Positions 1-6,415 of a stretch of DNA of 10,309 nucleotides are shown here, in pieces. The notes under the pieces were generated by a model that saw only the letters and a program-made list of their open reading frames with translations, was not told where the DNA came from and searched no databases. Each line of letters starts with the position of its first letter. The first letter of the stretch is position 1. This DNA is from Maribacter sp. (GTDB lineage: Bacteria > Bacteroidota > Bacteroidia > Flavobacteriales > Flavobacteriaceae). Location: positions 1-10,309 of the forward strand of contig JANQUX010000381.1 in NCBI GenBank assembly GCA_030730545.1, in the 5' to 3' direction. A program made the position numbers and the translations under genes.

Positions 1-667
1 GTGCTGGATCTTCCTTTTTTGCTCCTTCAGGTTTTGGTAAAGTTTCAGTTCTCATTCCGAATTTAATCGGAATAGGCATAAACTTGTTATACTTACTAAG
101 TAAACTTTCTATTTTACCATTTTCTAAAAACTCGGTAGAATCATCTGCAATATGAAGAATGATTTCTGTACCACGAGTTTCTTTCTCAGCTGGTTCCATT
201 ATAAACTCAGGCGAACCGTCACAAGACCATTGCACGGCAGGTTCATCTTTATAACTCTTGGTAATAATTTCTACTTTATGGGCAACCATAAACGCAGAAT
301 AAAATCCAAGTCCGAAATGACCTATAATTCCTGAATCTTTTGCAGAGTCTTCATATTTATTCAAAAACTCTTCAGCGCCAGAAAACGCCACTTCATTAAT
401 ATACTTTTTAACTTCTTCTTCGGTCATACCAAGACCTTGGTCAATAACATGAAGTTTCTTTCCTTCTTTATCGATTTTTACCTCTATAATGGGGTTGCCA
501 TATTCAACCTTCGCCTCGCCAATTGTGGTCAAGTGCTTCATTTTTAAGGTTGCATCGGTTGCATTCGAAATTAACTCTCTTAAAAAAATTTCGTGATCAC
601 TGTACAAGAACTTCTTGATTAGTGGAAAAATGTTGTCTACGGACACATTAATTTTACCTGTTGCCAT
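1..667 (-). CDS. htpG: Molecular chaperone HtpG (Hsp90 family), N-terminal part, cut by the window edge
   Basis: Cytosolic ATP-dependent Hsp90 chaperone that remodels client proteins, usually with DnaK/DnaJ. Reading the complement from the ATG at 667 gives 222 codons open to the edge; the rest of the protein lies outside the window. This is the GHKL ATPase domain. Seen: FLRELISNATDA at residues 29-40 (catalytic Glu31, Mg-binding Asn35), the nucleotide-binding DQGLGMT at 76-82, GHFGLGFYSAF at 116-126 (glycine-rich ATP lid end), and RGTEIILH at 165-172. The usual NASDA is NATDA here, a mild variation. The reading leaves the ATPase domain near residue 205 and enters a charged linker (PKPEGAKKEDPA, 211-222). 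The start is chosen because MATGKINVSVDNIF matches the usual Hsp90 beginning. Its promoter lies about 70 bp upstream with operator-like sequences. Identification is secure. Confidence 0.97.
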   Translation of the reverse strand, partial: MATGKINVSVDNIFPLIKKFLYSDHEIFLRELISNATDATLKMKHLTTIGEAKVEYGNPIIEVKIDKEGKKLHVIDQGLGMTEEEVKKYINEVAFSGAEEFLNKYEDSAKDSGIIGHFGLGFYSAFMVAHKVEIITKSYKDEPAVQWSCDGSPEFIMEPAEKETRGTEIILHIADDSTEFLENGKIESLLSKYNKFMPIPIKFGMRTETLPKPEGAKKEDPA

Positions 668-735
668 TTTTATATTTTTTATGCCACAGTTAGTGCGGCC
701 ATTATTAATAATGATTGTTCGATGCTATTGGTCAA

Positions 736-766
736 AAAAAATACCACAATAGGTTATTGTGACAAA
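736..766 (-). promoter_or_regulatory. Probable htpG promoter (Bacteroidota type)
   Basis: On the minus strand TTTG (766-763) is followed after exactly 19 bp by TATTTTTT (743-736), a 7-of-8 fit to the Bacteroidota -7 consensus TAnnTTTG. Transcription would start near 729, giving an htpG leader of roughly 60 nt. The A/T-rich -7 box makes chance matches possible, so the support is the combination of spacing and the flanking operator-like repeats. Confidence 0.45.
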
Positions 767-772
767 CTGACA
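745..772. promoter_or_regulatory. Operator-like palindrome and TGTCA repeat in the htpG promoter
   Basis: CACAATA (745-751) and TATTGTG (755-761) form a perfect 7-bp inverted repeat around a 3-bp centre, filling the spacer between the -33 and -7 boxes of htpG. Adjoining it, on the minus strand, TGTCA occurs twice in tandem with a 3-bp gap (772-768 and 764-760), overlapping the -33 element. A protein bound here would block or reshape promoter recognition. Heat-shock control of htpG is common, but the cognate regulator cannot be named from this sequence. Confidence 0.4.
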
Positions 773-818
773 GTTTACTGCCTTTAAAAGTTTAACAAAT
801 TTTTTTGTTTATGAAATA

Positions 819-848
819 TTGAAAAAGATTAAACATAATGTATATTTG
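819..848 (+). promoter_or_regulatory. Promoter of the short leader/sRNA unit
   Basis: TTG (819-821), 19 bp, then TATATTTG (841-848), a perfect TAnnTTTG -7 box. Spacing and both elements fit the primary sigma factor promoters described in Bacteroidota. The start of transcription is expected around 853-856, at the beginning of a 10-bp inverted repeat. No annotated gene starts close by: the next start codon of a long gene is at 1038, beyond a strong terminator, so this promoter most directly serves a transcript of about 105 nt. Confidence 0.6.
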
Positions 849-858
849 TAGTGTGATT

Positions 859-888
859 ATGAAAAAGTGCTATGAGAAAGAATTTTAA
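859..888 (+). CDS. Possible nine-codon leader peptide
   Basis: ATG at 859 opens a reading frame of nine codons (MKKCYEKEF) ending at TAA 886-888. It begins only a few bases after the expected transcription start, so translation would be almost leaderless, and it fills the loop of the 852-899 hairpin. A ribosome on it would melt that stem and free the alternative 891-909 pairing. A frame of nine codons easily occurs by chance, there is no run of one regulatory amino acid, and no ribosome binding site is visible, so this is only a candidate. Confidence 0.15.
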   Translation: MKKCYEKEF

Positions 889-929
889 GCATAATCACAT
901 GTTGATTATTTATTGGTTAGGTTGTTTTG

Positions 930-960
930 AAAACGTGCTATTTTTTAATAGCACGTTTTT
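930..960 (+). terminator. Strong intrinsic terminator of the short transcript
   Basis: A 13-bp perfect stem, 930-942 with 947-959 (core CGTGCTATT / AATAGCACG), TTTT loop, ending in five T. The A-tract before the stem pairs with the U-tract. It lies 78 bp before the TetR start and could be bypassed by read-through. Confidence 0.8.
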
Positions 961-996
961 GCTAAATAAAAGCTAATGTTTCATGAAAACGGCTAA
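961..996. promoter_or_regulatory. GCTAA repeats and TTTCATGAAA palindrome upstream of the TetR gene
   Basis: GCTAA occurs three times, at 961-965, 972-976 and 992-996, so the copies begin 11 and 20 bp apart, close to one and two helical turns. Between the second and third copy lies the perfect 10-bp palindrome TTTCATGAAA (979-988). These are operator-like and would suit autoregulation by the TetR-type protein starting at 1038. No convincing promoter is seen between here and the start codon; the nearest, TACCTTAT at 1014-1021, lacks an upstream element. Confidence 0.25.
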
Positions 997-1037
997 CTAT
1001 CAAATCTGCATCGTACCTTATATAAAAATAATTCGAT

Positions 1038-1691
1038 ATGCCTGCAAAAGCTAAAAAAGTAACAAAAGAAACGATTATAACAATGTTTATGGACTACGTT
1101 TTAGAGAACGAGCATGTACCAAAAACAGTCTATAAGTTTTGTAAAGTAAATGCTATTGAAGAATCAGATTTTTATCTTCATTTTGGATCAATAGATTCTA
1201 TTAAAAAGGGAATTTGGGATACTTTTTATATGAATACGGTTAGTGTAATAGAGAAAAATAAAGAGTATCAAGATTTTACCAATAGAGATAAGATGCTTAC
1301 ATTTTTCTATACTTTCTTTGAAGTATTGACATTGAATAGAAGTTACGTCTTATTTATAATGGAAAGTGCTTCTGGTTCATTTAAGAATATGGAGCAGTTA
1401 AAAGGACTTAGAAAAAACATTAAAGAGTTCTCTAAGGGCTTGATTGCAGATGGTAATGCGAACAAGAATTTAAAAATCACGAAACACAATCCGCAATTGT
1501 TTTCAGAAGGGGCATGGTTACAGACTATGTTTTTAATGAATTTTTGGAAATCGGATGATTCTGCAGCTTTCGAAAAAACAGATGTTGCTATTGAAAAATC
1601 TGTAAATACCATTTTCGATGTATTTGATAACACACCACTAGAGAATATTCTAGACTTCGGGAAATTTCTGTACAAAGAAACCTTTGCCTAA
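1038..1691 (+). CDS. TetR-family transcriptional regulator
   Basis: Cytoplasmic ligand-responsive DNA-binding protein, 217 aa, a normal length for TetR/AcrR regulators. The N-terminal domain (about residues 9-60) has the three-helix arrangement; the helix-turn-helix covers roughly TVYKFCKVNAIEESDFYLHF (30-49), ending in the FYLHF variant of the family's typical FYxYF, followed by SIDSIKKGIWDTF. The rest (about 65-217) is an all-helical, aromatic-rich ligand and dimerisation domain with no recognisable binding residues, resembling TetR-type C-terminal domains common in Bacteroidota. The ATG at 1038 is used; no clear ribosome binding site, as is usual here. It precedes the ABC1 kinase by 15 bp in the same frame, which indicates one operon and suggests that it regulates that operon. 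The ligand is unknown. Confidence 0.85.
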   Translation: MPAKAKKVTKETIITMFMDYVLENEHVPKTVYKFCKVNAIEESDFYLHFGSIDSIKKGIWDTFYMNTVSVIEKNKEYQDFTNRDKMLTFFYTFFEVLTLNRSYVLFIMESASGSFKNMEQLKGLRKNIKEFSKGLIADGNANKNLKITKHNPQLFSEGAWLQTMFLMNFWKSDDSAAFEKTDVAIEKSVNTIFDVFDNTPLENILDFGKFLYKETFA

Positions 1692-1706
1692 TCTAACTCC
1701 TACGAT

Positions 1707-3017
1707 TTGAAAACACTTGATAAAATACCTACCGGAAAGATAGAACGTGCAAGCAAGCTGGTGAAAACCGGAGCTAAGATTGGTGGTAATTATGCCAAGT
1801 ATTTAGGTAAAAAAATCATCAATCCAAATATTACAAAAGATGAATTAAACGAAGATAATGCCGCAGATATATATGACGGATTAAAATCGTTAAAAGGTAG
1901 TGCGCTTAAAGTTGCCCAGATGTTAAGTATGGAAAAGAATCTACTGCCAAATGCATATGTAGAGAAGTTTTCTTTGTCTCAGTTTTCAGTTCCCCCATTA
2001 TCTGCGCCATTAGTTCGAAAAACATTTAAAAAGTATTTAGACAAATACCCAGAAGAGGTTTTTGACACTTTTGATAAAGATTCTATAAACGCTGCTAGTA
2101 TTGGGCAAGTACATAAAGCTACCAAAGACGGTAAAAATTTGGCGGTAAAAATTCAGTACCCAGGCGTAGCGCAAAGTATAAGTAGCGATTTGGCGATTGT
2201 GAAGCCTATTGCAATTCGTATGTTCAATCTTAAAGGTAAAGATTCAGATAAATATTTTAAAGAAGTTGAAAATAAGCTGGTCGAAGAGACAGATTATATT
2301 CTAGAAGTAGCACAAAGTAAAGAGATTACTGAAGCATGTTCGGTGATACCGAATATAATTTTTCCTAAATATTATACTGAACTATCAAGTTCACGTATTA
2401 TTACCATGGACTGGATGACAGGGAAGCACTTGAGCGAATTTACAAAAGCAGGTTTCTCACAAGCTACTGGCGATAAATTAGGTCAAGCCCTGTGGGATTT
2501 CTATATGTTTCAAATTCACGGCTTACGAAAAGTTCATGCTGATCCACACCCTGGCAATTTCTTGGTGAATGAAAATGATGAGCTTATTGCTATTGATTTT
2601 GGTTGTATTAAAGAAGTGCCAGATTCATTCTATATTCCTTATTTTGAATTGGCTAGACCAGAGGTAATATCAAATGATGAGAAATTTACCGAGAAGCTAT
2701 ATGAGCTAGAAATACTGATGGCTACTGATTCGCCAGATGAAATATTATTTTTTAAATCTATATTTCATCAATTGTTAAGCTTATTTACATCACCATTTCA
2801 TAAAGAAGATTTTGATTTTGGCGACGAGGTATTTTGGGGTAAAATTGCAGCATTAGGCGAACAATTTTCTTCTGATAAGCAAATAAGAAAAATGAATGGT
2901 AATAGAGGTTCAAAGCACTTTTTGTATATGAACCGTACCTTCTTTGGTCTTTATAATCTACTACATGATTTAAAGGCGAATATTAAAGTGAATGACTTCA
3001 AGAAATATTTGAGCTAA
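1707..3017 (+). CDS. ABC1/UbiB (AarF) family atypical protein kinase-like ATPase
   Basis: 436 aa. Known relatives (UbiB, ADCK3/Coq8) are ATPases with a protein-kinase fold that support quinone biosynthesis or lipid handling, usually at membranes. In order: KVAQ at 68-71 (place of the family KxGQ motif, Gly replaced by Ala), the alanine-type nucleotide loop INAASIGQVH at 127-136, catalytic Lys148 in LAVKIQYPGV, the VEETDY Glu/Asp region at 192-197, HADPHPGN at 277-284 and DFG at 297-299. All ATP-binding and catalytic residues are present. No C-terminal transmembrane pair is evident, unlike UbiB. The start is TTG at 1707: no ATG occurs in frame before Met72, and the N-terminal MKTLDKIPTGKIERASKLVKTG reads as genuine family sequence. 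A TAA at 1689 (the TetR stop) is the in-frame upstream limit. Co-transcribed with the TetR gene. Substrate unknown. Confidence 0.93.
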   Translation: MKTLDKIPTGKIERASKLVKTGAKIGGNYAKYLGKKIINPNITKDELNEDNAADIYDGLKSLKGSALKVAQMLSMEKNLLPNAYVEKFSLSQFSVPPLSAPLVRKTFKKYLDKYPEEVFDTFDKDSINAASIGQVHKATKDGKNLAVKIQYPGVAQSISSDLAIVKPIAIRMFNLKGKDSDKYFKEVENKLVEETDYILEVAQSKEITEACSVIPNIIFPKYYTELSSSRIITMDWMTGKHLSEFTKAGFSQATGDKLGQALWDFYMFQIHGLRKVHADPHPGNFLVNENDELIAIDFGCIKEVPDSFYIPYFELARPEVISNDEKFTEKLYELEILMATDSPDEILFFKSIFHQLLSLFTSPFHKEDFDFGDEVFWGKIAALGEQFSSDKQIRKMNGNRGSKHFLYMNRTFFGLYNLLHDLKANIKVNDFKKYLS

Positions 3018-3024
3018 TTATTCC

Positions 3025-3041
3025 ACTATCATATTGATAGT
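3025..3041. repeat. Inverted repeat after the ABC1-kinase gene
   Basis: ACTATCA (3025-3031) and TGATAGT (3035-3041), a perfect 7-bp inverted repeat around TAT, 7 bp after the kinase stop. It may be a weak terminator, although the T-tract that follows is interrupted, or an operator for fabH. A second small hairpin, CCTGA/TCAGG (3105-3109 with 3116-3120), lies 15 bp before the fabH start. No convincing promoter box was found in 3042-3134. Confidence 0.3.
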
Positions 3042-3134
3042 AGATGATTGTTATATTTTCAAATAGAATTCTTAATAGTTGTTTATATTGCAACACTAAT
3101 TCTACCTGAGCTTTATCAGGATTAAAATATTACT

Positions 3135-4145
3135 ATGTATAATTCAAAAATAATTGGCTTAGGTCATTATGTACCTGATAACGTAGTGACAAACGATGAT
3201 TTGTCAAAGGTAATGGAAACAAATGATGCCTGGATCCAAGAACGTACTGGCATAAAAGAAAGAAGACATGTAGTTAAGGGTGATGGCGACACCACCACAA
3301 CTATGGGTGTAAAAGCAGCAAAAATCGCCATTGAAAGAGCGGGAATCGATAAATACGATATCGATTTTATTGTTTTTGCTACCTTGAGTCCCGATTATTA
3401 TTTCCCTGGTCCTGGTGTATTGGTTCAAAGAGATTTAGGTATTAAAACCGTTGGAGCGTTAGATGTACGTAACCAATGTTCTGGTTTTGTGTATGCCATT
3501 TCCATAGCAGATCAGTATATAAAAACAGGTATGTATAAAAATGTACTTGTTATAGGTTCAGAACTTCACTCTCATGGATTAGATATGACTACACGAGGTA
3601 GGGGAGTTTCTGTAATTTTTGGTGATGGTGCCGGTGCGGCAGTTTTGACCAGAGAAGAAGATAACACTAAAGGTATATTATCGACTCATTTACATTCAGA
3701 AGGTCAGCATGCAGAAGAACTTTCTTTGATTGCACCTGGTATGGGTAATAGATGGGTAACCGATATTATTGAAGATAGCGATGCTAATGACGAATCTTAT
3801 TACCCGCATATGAACGGTCAATTTGTATTTAAAAACGCAGTTGTTCGTTTCAGTGAGGTTATTATAGAAGGTTTAGAGAAAAATAAATTGAATGCTACCG
3901 ATATTGATTTATTGGTTCCGCATCAAGCCAATTTAAGAATATCTCAATTTATTCAAAAGAAATTCCAGCTTAGTGATGACCAGGTATTTAATAATATTAT
4001 GAAATATGGTAACACTACAGCAGCATCTATTCCGATAGCGCTTACAGAGGCATGGGAAGAAGGTAAGGTGAAAAGTGGAGACTTAGTAGTTTTAGCTGCA
4101 TTTGGTAGTGGTTTTACCTGGGGCAGTGTCATCATTAGATGGTAA
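3135..4145 (+). CDS. fabH: 3-oxoacyl-[acyl-carrier-protein] synthase III (FabH type)
   Basis: Cytosolic thiolase-fold condensing enzyme that joins an acyl-CoA primer to malonyl-ACP and so starts fatty-acid chains. 336 aa against about 317 in E. coli FabH. The triad is complete: Cys115 in NQCSGF, His263 in VPHQANLRI, Asn293 in YGNTTAASIP; the C-terminal AAFGSGFTWGS (321-331) and the FGDGAGAAV loop (162-170) are also present. The extra length lies mainly at about 196-228, a Gly- and Asp-rich insertion (APGMGNRW... to YYPHMNG) near the entrance of the acyl pocket. The gene stands alone: no plsX, rpmF, fabD or acpP next to it, so it could be a second FabH, perhaps with branched or longer primers, or a FabH-like enzyme of a secondary pathway. 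ATG at 3135 gives the usual N-terminus (KIIGLGHYVPDNVVTNDDL). A hairpin terminator follows. Confidence 0.93.
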   Translation: MYNSKIIGLGHYVPDNVVTNDDLSKVMETNDAWIQERTGIKERRHVVKGDGDTTTTMGVKAAKIAIERAGIDKYDIDFIVFATLSPDYYFPGPGVLVQRDLGIKTVGALDVRNQCSGFVYAISIADQYIKTGMYKNVLVIGSELHSHGLDMTTRGRGVSVIFGDGAGAAVLTREEDNTKGILSTHLHSEGQHAEELSLIAPGMGNRWVTDIIEDSDANDESYYPHMNGQFVFKNAVVRFSEVIIEGLEKNKLNATDIDLLVPHQANLRISQFIQKKFQLSDDQVFNNIMKYGNTTAASIPIALTEAWEEGKVKSGDLVVLAAFGSGFTWGSVIIRW

Positions 4146-4161
4146 TAATACTCTAAAATAA

Positions 4162-4189
4162 AGCACCCATAGTTTTGGCTATGGGTGCT
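4162..4189 (+). terminator. Intrinsic terminator after fabH
   Basis: Perfect 11-bp stem AGCACCCATAG / CTATGGGTGCT (4162-4172 with 4179-4189) with a 6-nt loop, 16 bp after the fabH stop. The following bases are only moderately T-rich (ATATAGTTTT). The symmetrical stem could act in both directions. Confidence 0.7.
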
Positions 4190-4548
4190 ATATAGTTTTA
4201 CTCAATAAGAAAAAACCAACCAATCTTCTTTATTAAATATCCCTATATAAAGTAATAGACGCGATTAAAGTTCTATTGTTACTAGAAATAGGTAATTATC
4301 TCATATTCAATATAATTTAGGGTATATAACAAGTTCAGGAAAGCTTTTAAAAGAAGAAACCCGAACATTCCAAAATGAATTGGAAGTCGGGCTTCAAATG
4401 CTGATAGGCTATACTAAACACTAACCATTAACTATAAACATATAGCGGTACCAACAATATTTTATAATCGCAGAGTATTTCACTTTACTATTAGACGGAA
4501 CATAGCCTAATTAGTTACAGAATTTATATTATTTAACGTTATTTTATC
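4190..4548. other. Intergenic stretch without a recognisable gene
   Basis: About 360 bp between the fabH terminator and the CoA-binding gene, strongly AT-rich. I find no open frame with protein-like sequence on either strand, no tRNA-like cloverleaf and no tandem repeat. Its one clear structure is the hairpin at 4354-4395. No TAnnTTTG box with a matching upstream element is seen before the start at 4549; the TATATTAT and TATTTTAT strings just upstream are poor matches. Confidence 0.6.
4340..4395 (-). terminator. Possible minus-strand intrinsic terminator
   Basis: CCCGA (4360-4364) pairs with TCGGG (4387-4391) and TTCCAA (4368-4373) with TTGGAA (4380-4385), with a small internal loop between the two segments. 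Read on the minus strand the stem is followed by TTTCTTCTTTT (4359-4349), the pattern of an intrinsic terminator; on the plus strand no T-tract follows. The only minus-strand gene that could be terminated here is the symporter ending at 4905, more than 500 bp away across the CoA-binding gene. Confidence 0.4.
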
Positions 4549-4908
4549 ATGAAAAAGACCCTAGTATTCGGAGCCTCCTTAAAACCAAATCGATATAGCA
4601 ATTTAGCGATACGAAGACTGGTAGATTCGGGAATTGAAACCTTAGCTTATGGATTAAGTGAAGGTGTAATTTCAGGAGTCAATATCAGCAATAATTTATA
4701 CAAATTTAGTGATATTCATACGATTACGCTCTATATAAATCCAAAAAGACAAGAAGAATATTATAATAGTATAATTTCTTTGGCTCCGAAAAGGGTAATT
4801 TTTAATCCTGGTACAGAAAATCCGGAGTTCTATAAACTATTGGAGAATAGCGGTATAGAAGTAGATATTGCTTGTACTTTGGTGCTTTTGGGTACTGGTC
4901 AATATTAG
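4549..4908 (+). CDS. Small CoA-binding domain protein (Rossmann fold)
   Basis: 119 aa, the full length of the single-domain CoA_binding_2 / YccU-like family. These are cytosolic Rossmann-fold proteins thought to bind CoA; their cellular role is not established. Seen: the nucleotide-binding start [18 protein letters not shown] (4-21, with the GASxxxxRxS pattern), a second strand ending in ITLYINP (59-65), the family motif [11 protein letters not shown] (83-93), and the C-terminal IACTLVLL (107-114), which contains the conserved Cys109. No fused domain, signal peptide or membrane segment. ATG at 4549 is the natural start because the first strand follows at once. Its stop overlaps the stop of the opposite-strand symporter by 4 bp, so the two are convergent and not an operon. 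Confidence 0.88.
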   Translation: MKKTLVFGASLKPNRYSNLAIRRLVDSGIETLAYGLSEGVISGVNISNNLYKFSDIHTITLYINPKRQEEYYNSIISLAPKRVIFNPGTENPEFYKLLENSGIEVDIACTLVLLGTGQY

Positions 4909-6392
4909 GCGATATCGGTAATGTTAGTGATTGTCTTTTTTTTACGAATGAGCCATAATCCTACAAAGGTTAGCAGACCATTCAACGGTAAAAGCTCATA
5001 TCCGAAAATATAACCACCTAAATACTCAGTAGGCAACTTCGCTAAAATGAGAATTATCGATACACATACCAGTGCAACGATCCAAACATATTTATCTTTT
5101 ACTTGATGTTTGGTAAAAATTCCGAAAGAAAATAATCCTAGCAGCGGTCCGTAGGTATATGAGGCTACCGTTAATAATCCATCAATTACATTTTTATCCA
5201 ATATATATTTAAAAGAGATGACCACTAGAATTAATAAAACACTCATGCCAATGTGTGTAATTCTGCGGGTTTTTTTAGCTAGGTGTTCAGATTTTTTTTC
5301 GGTGTTTAAAAAATCCACACAAAATGATGTAGTTAACGAGGTAAGTGCGCTGTCTGCGCTACTGTAAGCCGCTGCAATTAAACCTAGCATAAACGTAACG
5401 GCAACCGTTATGCCTAAACCACTGTTTAATGCAATTTCAGGAAATAAAAGATCTGACTTCGGCGATCCGTCCATTAGTGGTAATGCAATGTTGTGCGTAT
5501 CTGCGTAAATAAAAAGCAATGCACCTAAAAGCATAAACACAAAAGTGACCACTACTAGTACAATACTAAAGCTGACCATATTTTTTTGAGCTTCACCCAG
5601 ATTTCTACACGTCAGGTTTTTTTGCATCATGTCTTGATCAAGTCCCGTCATACAGATAGTAATGAACATTCCGCCTAAAAATGATTTTACCAAATGGTTT
5701 TTAGAAGAAAGGTCATCAGTAAAAAAGGTCTTGCTATACTGTCCTAATTCTTCAGAGTTTATAAATTCTATGAAGGTCCAGTCCATTTTATCCAATATAA
5801 AATACATTGATAACCCTACAGATACTAGCATGAATAGGGTTTGTAAGGTATCGGTCCAGACAATTGTTTTTATTCCACCTTTAAAAGTATAGATCCAAAT
5901 AAGTAAAATGGACAGAATTACGGTAATTTCAAAAGGAACATTCCAAGCATCGAACACGAATTGCTGTAAAACGATAGCCACTAGAAATAAGCGAAATGCA
6001 GCGCCAAGAACTCTTGAGATGAAAAATGAAATAGCGCCCACTTTATAACTTACAAAACCAAAGCGATCATCTAAATATTGATAAATTGAAGTAACATTTT
6101 GTTTGTAATAAATAGGAAGAAGTACAAACGCGGTAACCATGTAGCCTAAAAAGTACCCAAAAACAACCTGCATGTAGCTGAACTGAGAAGCATCGACCCA
6201 ACCCGGTACAGAAATAAAGGTTACTCCAGATAAAGAGGCACCCACCATACCAAACGCCACTAAATACCATGGCGACTGCTTACCGGCCTTAAAAAAATCT
6301 TCGTTAGTATCATTTTTACCCGTGAAATAGGAGATAATCAAAAGCAAAACAAAGTAACCAGAAATTAAAATTAAAATATGAGAGGCGTTCAT
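4905..6392 (-). CDS. Sodium:solute symporter (SSS/SLC5 family)
   Basis: Inner-membrane Na+-coupled transporter with the LeuT fold; 495 aa and about 13 hydrophobic segments, as expected for SSS. Seen: N-terminal helix [18 protein letters not shown] (6-23), the family stretch [20 protein letters not shown] (30-49), GASLSGVTF (51-59) in the first broken helix, [18 protein letters not shown] (172-189) resembling the SSS signature, the conserved [15 protein letters not shown] (250-264), and [12 protein letters not shown] (341-352), which carries the Ser pair that helps form the Na2 site. It ends in a short basic tail ([13 protein letters not shown]). The substrate cannot be read from sequence; sugars, sialic acid and related compounds, amino acids or carboxylates are all used by relatives, and there is no catabolic cluster next to it. 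It diverges from the M20 peptidase gene across 173 bp. Confidence 0.93.
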   Translation of the reverse strand: MNASHILILISGYFVLLLIISYFTGKNDTNEDFFKAGKQSPWYLVAFGMVGASLSGVTFISVPGWVDASQFSYMQVVFGYFLGYMVTAFVLLPIYYKQNVTSIYQYLDDRFGFVSYKVGAISFFISRVLGAAFRLFLVAIVLQQFVFDAWNVPFEITVILSILLIWIYTFKGGIKTIVWTDTLQTLFMLVSVGLSMYFILDKMDWTFIEFINSEELGQYSKTFFTDDLSSKNHLVKSFLGGMFITICMTGLDQDMMQKNLTCRNLGEAQKNMVSFSIVLVVVTFVFMLLGALLFIYADTHNIALPLMDGSPKSDLLFPEIALNSGLGITVAVTFMLGLIAAAYSSADSALTSLTTSFCVDFLNTEKKSEHLAKKTRRITHIGMSVLLILVVISFKYILDKNVIDGLLTVASYTYGPLLGLFSFGIFTKHQVKDKYVWIVALVCVSIILILAKLPTEYLGGYIFGYELLPLNGLLTFVGLWLIRKKKTITNITDIA

Positions 6393-6415
6393 GGAGTAAA
6401 ATTTGCGGCAAATTA

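Larger units (their letters stand above)
854..960 (+). ncRNA. Candidate small RNA or attenuator leader of the TetR/ABC1-kinase operon
   Basis: A stretch of about 105 nt lies between a good promoter (819-848) and a strong intrinsic terminator (930-959 plus U-tract). Its 5' end forms a perfect 10-bp stem, 852-861 with 890-899 (TGTGATTATG / CATAATCACA), with a 28-nt loop. The 3' side of that stem can instead pair with 903-909 (ATAATCA 891-897 / TGATTAT). The right arm of the terminator (ATAGCAC, 948-954) can pair with GTGCTAT at 867-873 as well as with its own left arm. Promoter, structured 5' end and terminator are what a free sRNA shows; the competing pairings and the position before a regulator operon also fit a leader that controls read-through. 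No known RNA family is recognised. Boundaries are inferred. Confidence 0.45.

Noticed and set aside
152..334. Plus-strand open frame of 60 codons at the left edge
   Set aside because: It lies antisense inside the htpG ATPase domain and its translation has no protein-like motif; htpG is certain.
4354..4395. Hairpin considered as part of a tRNA or a mobile-element end
   Set aside because: No cloverleaf, no TTCGA-type T-loop and no anticodon arm can be built, and no transposase or matching inverted end is nearby.
4936..4943. Run of eight T after the CoA-binding gene as its terminator
   Set aside because: No stem precedes the T-run on the plus strand; on the minus strand it simply encodes Lys codons near the symporter C-terminus.
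5662..5892. Plus-strand frame of 76 codons within the symporter gene
   Set aside because: Antisense shadow of well-conserved symporter sequence, without recognisable motif or start signal. The other antisense frames inside the TetR, FabH, M20, RecR and E2 genes were rejected for the same reason.
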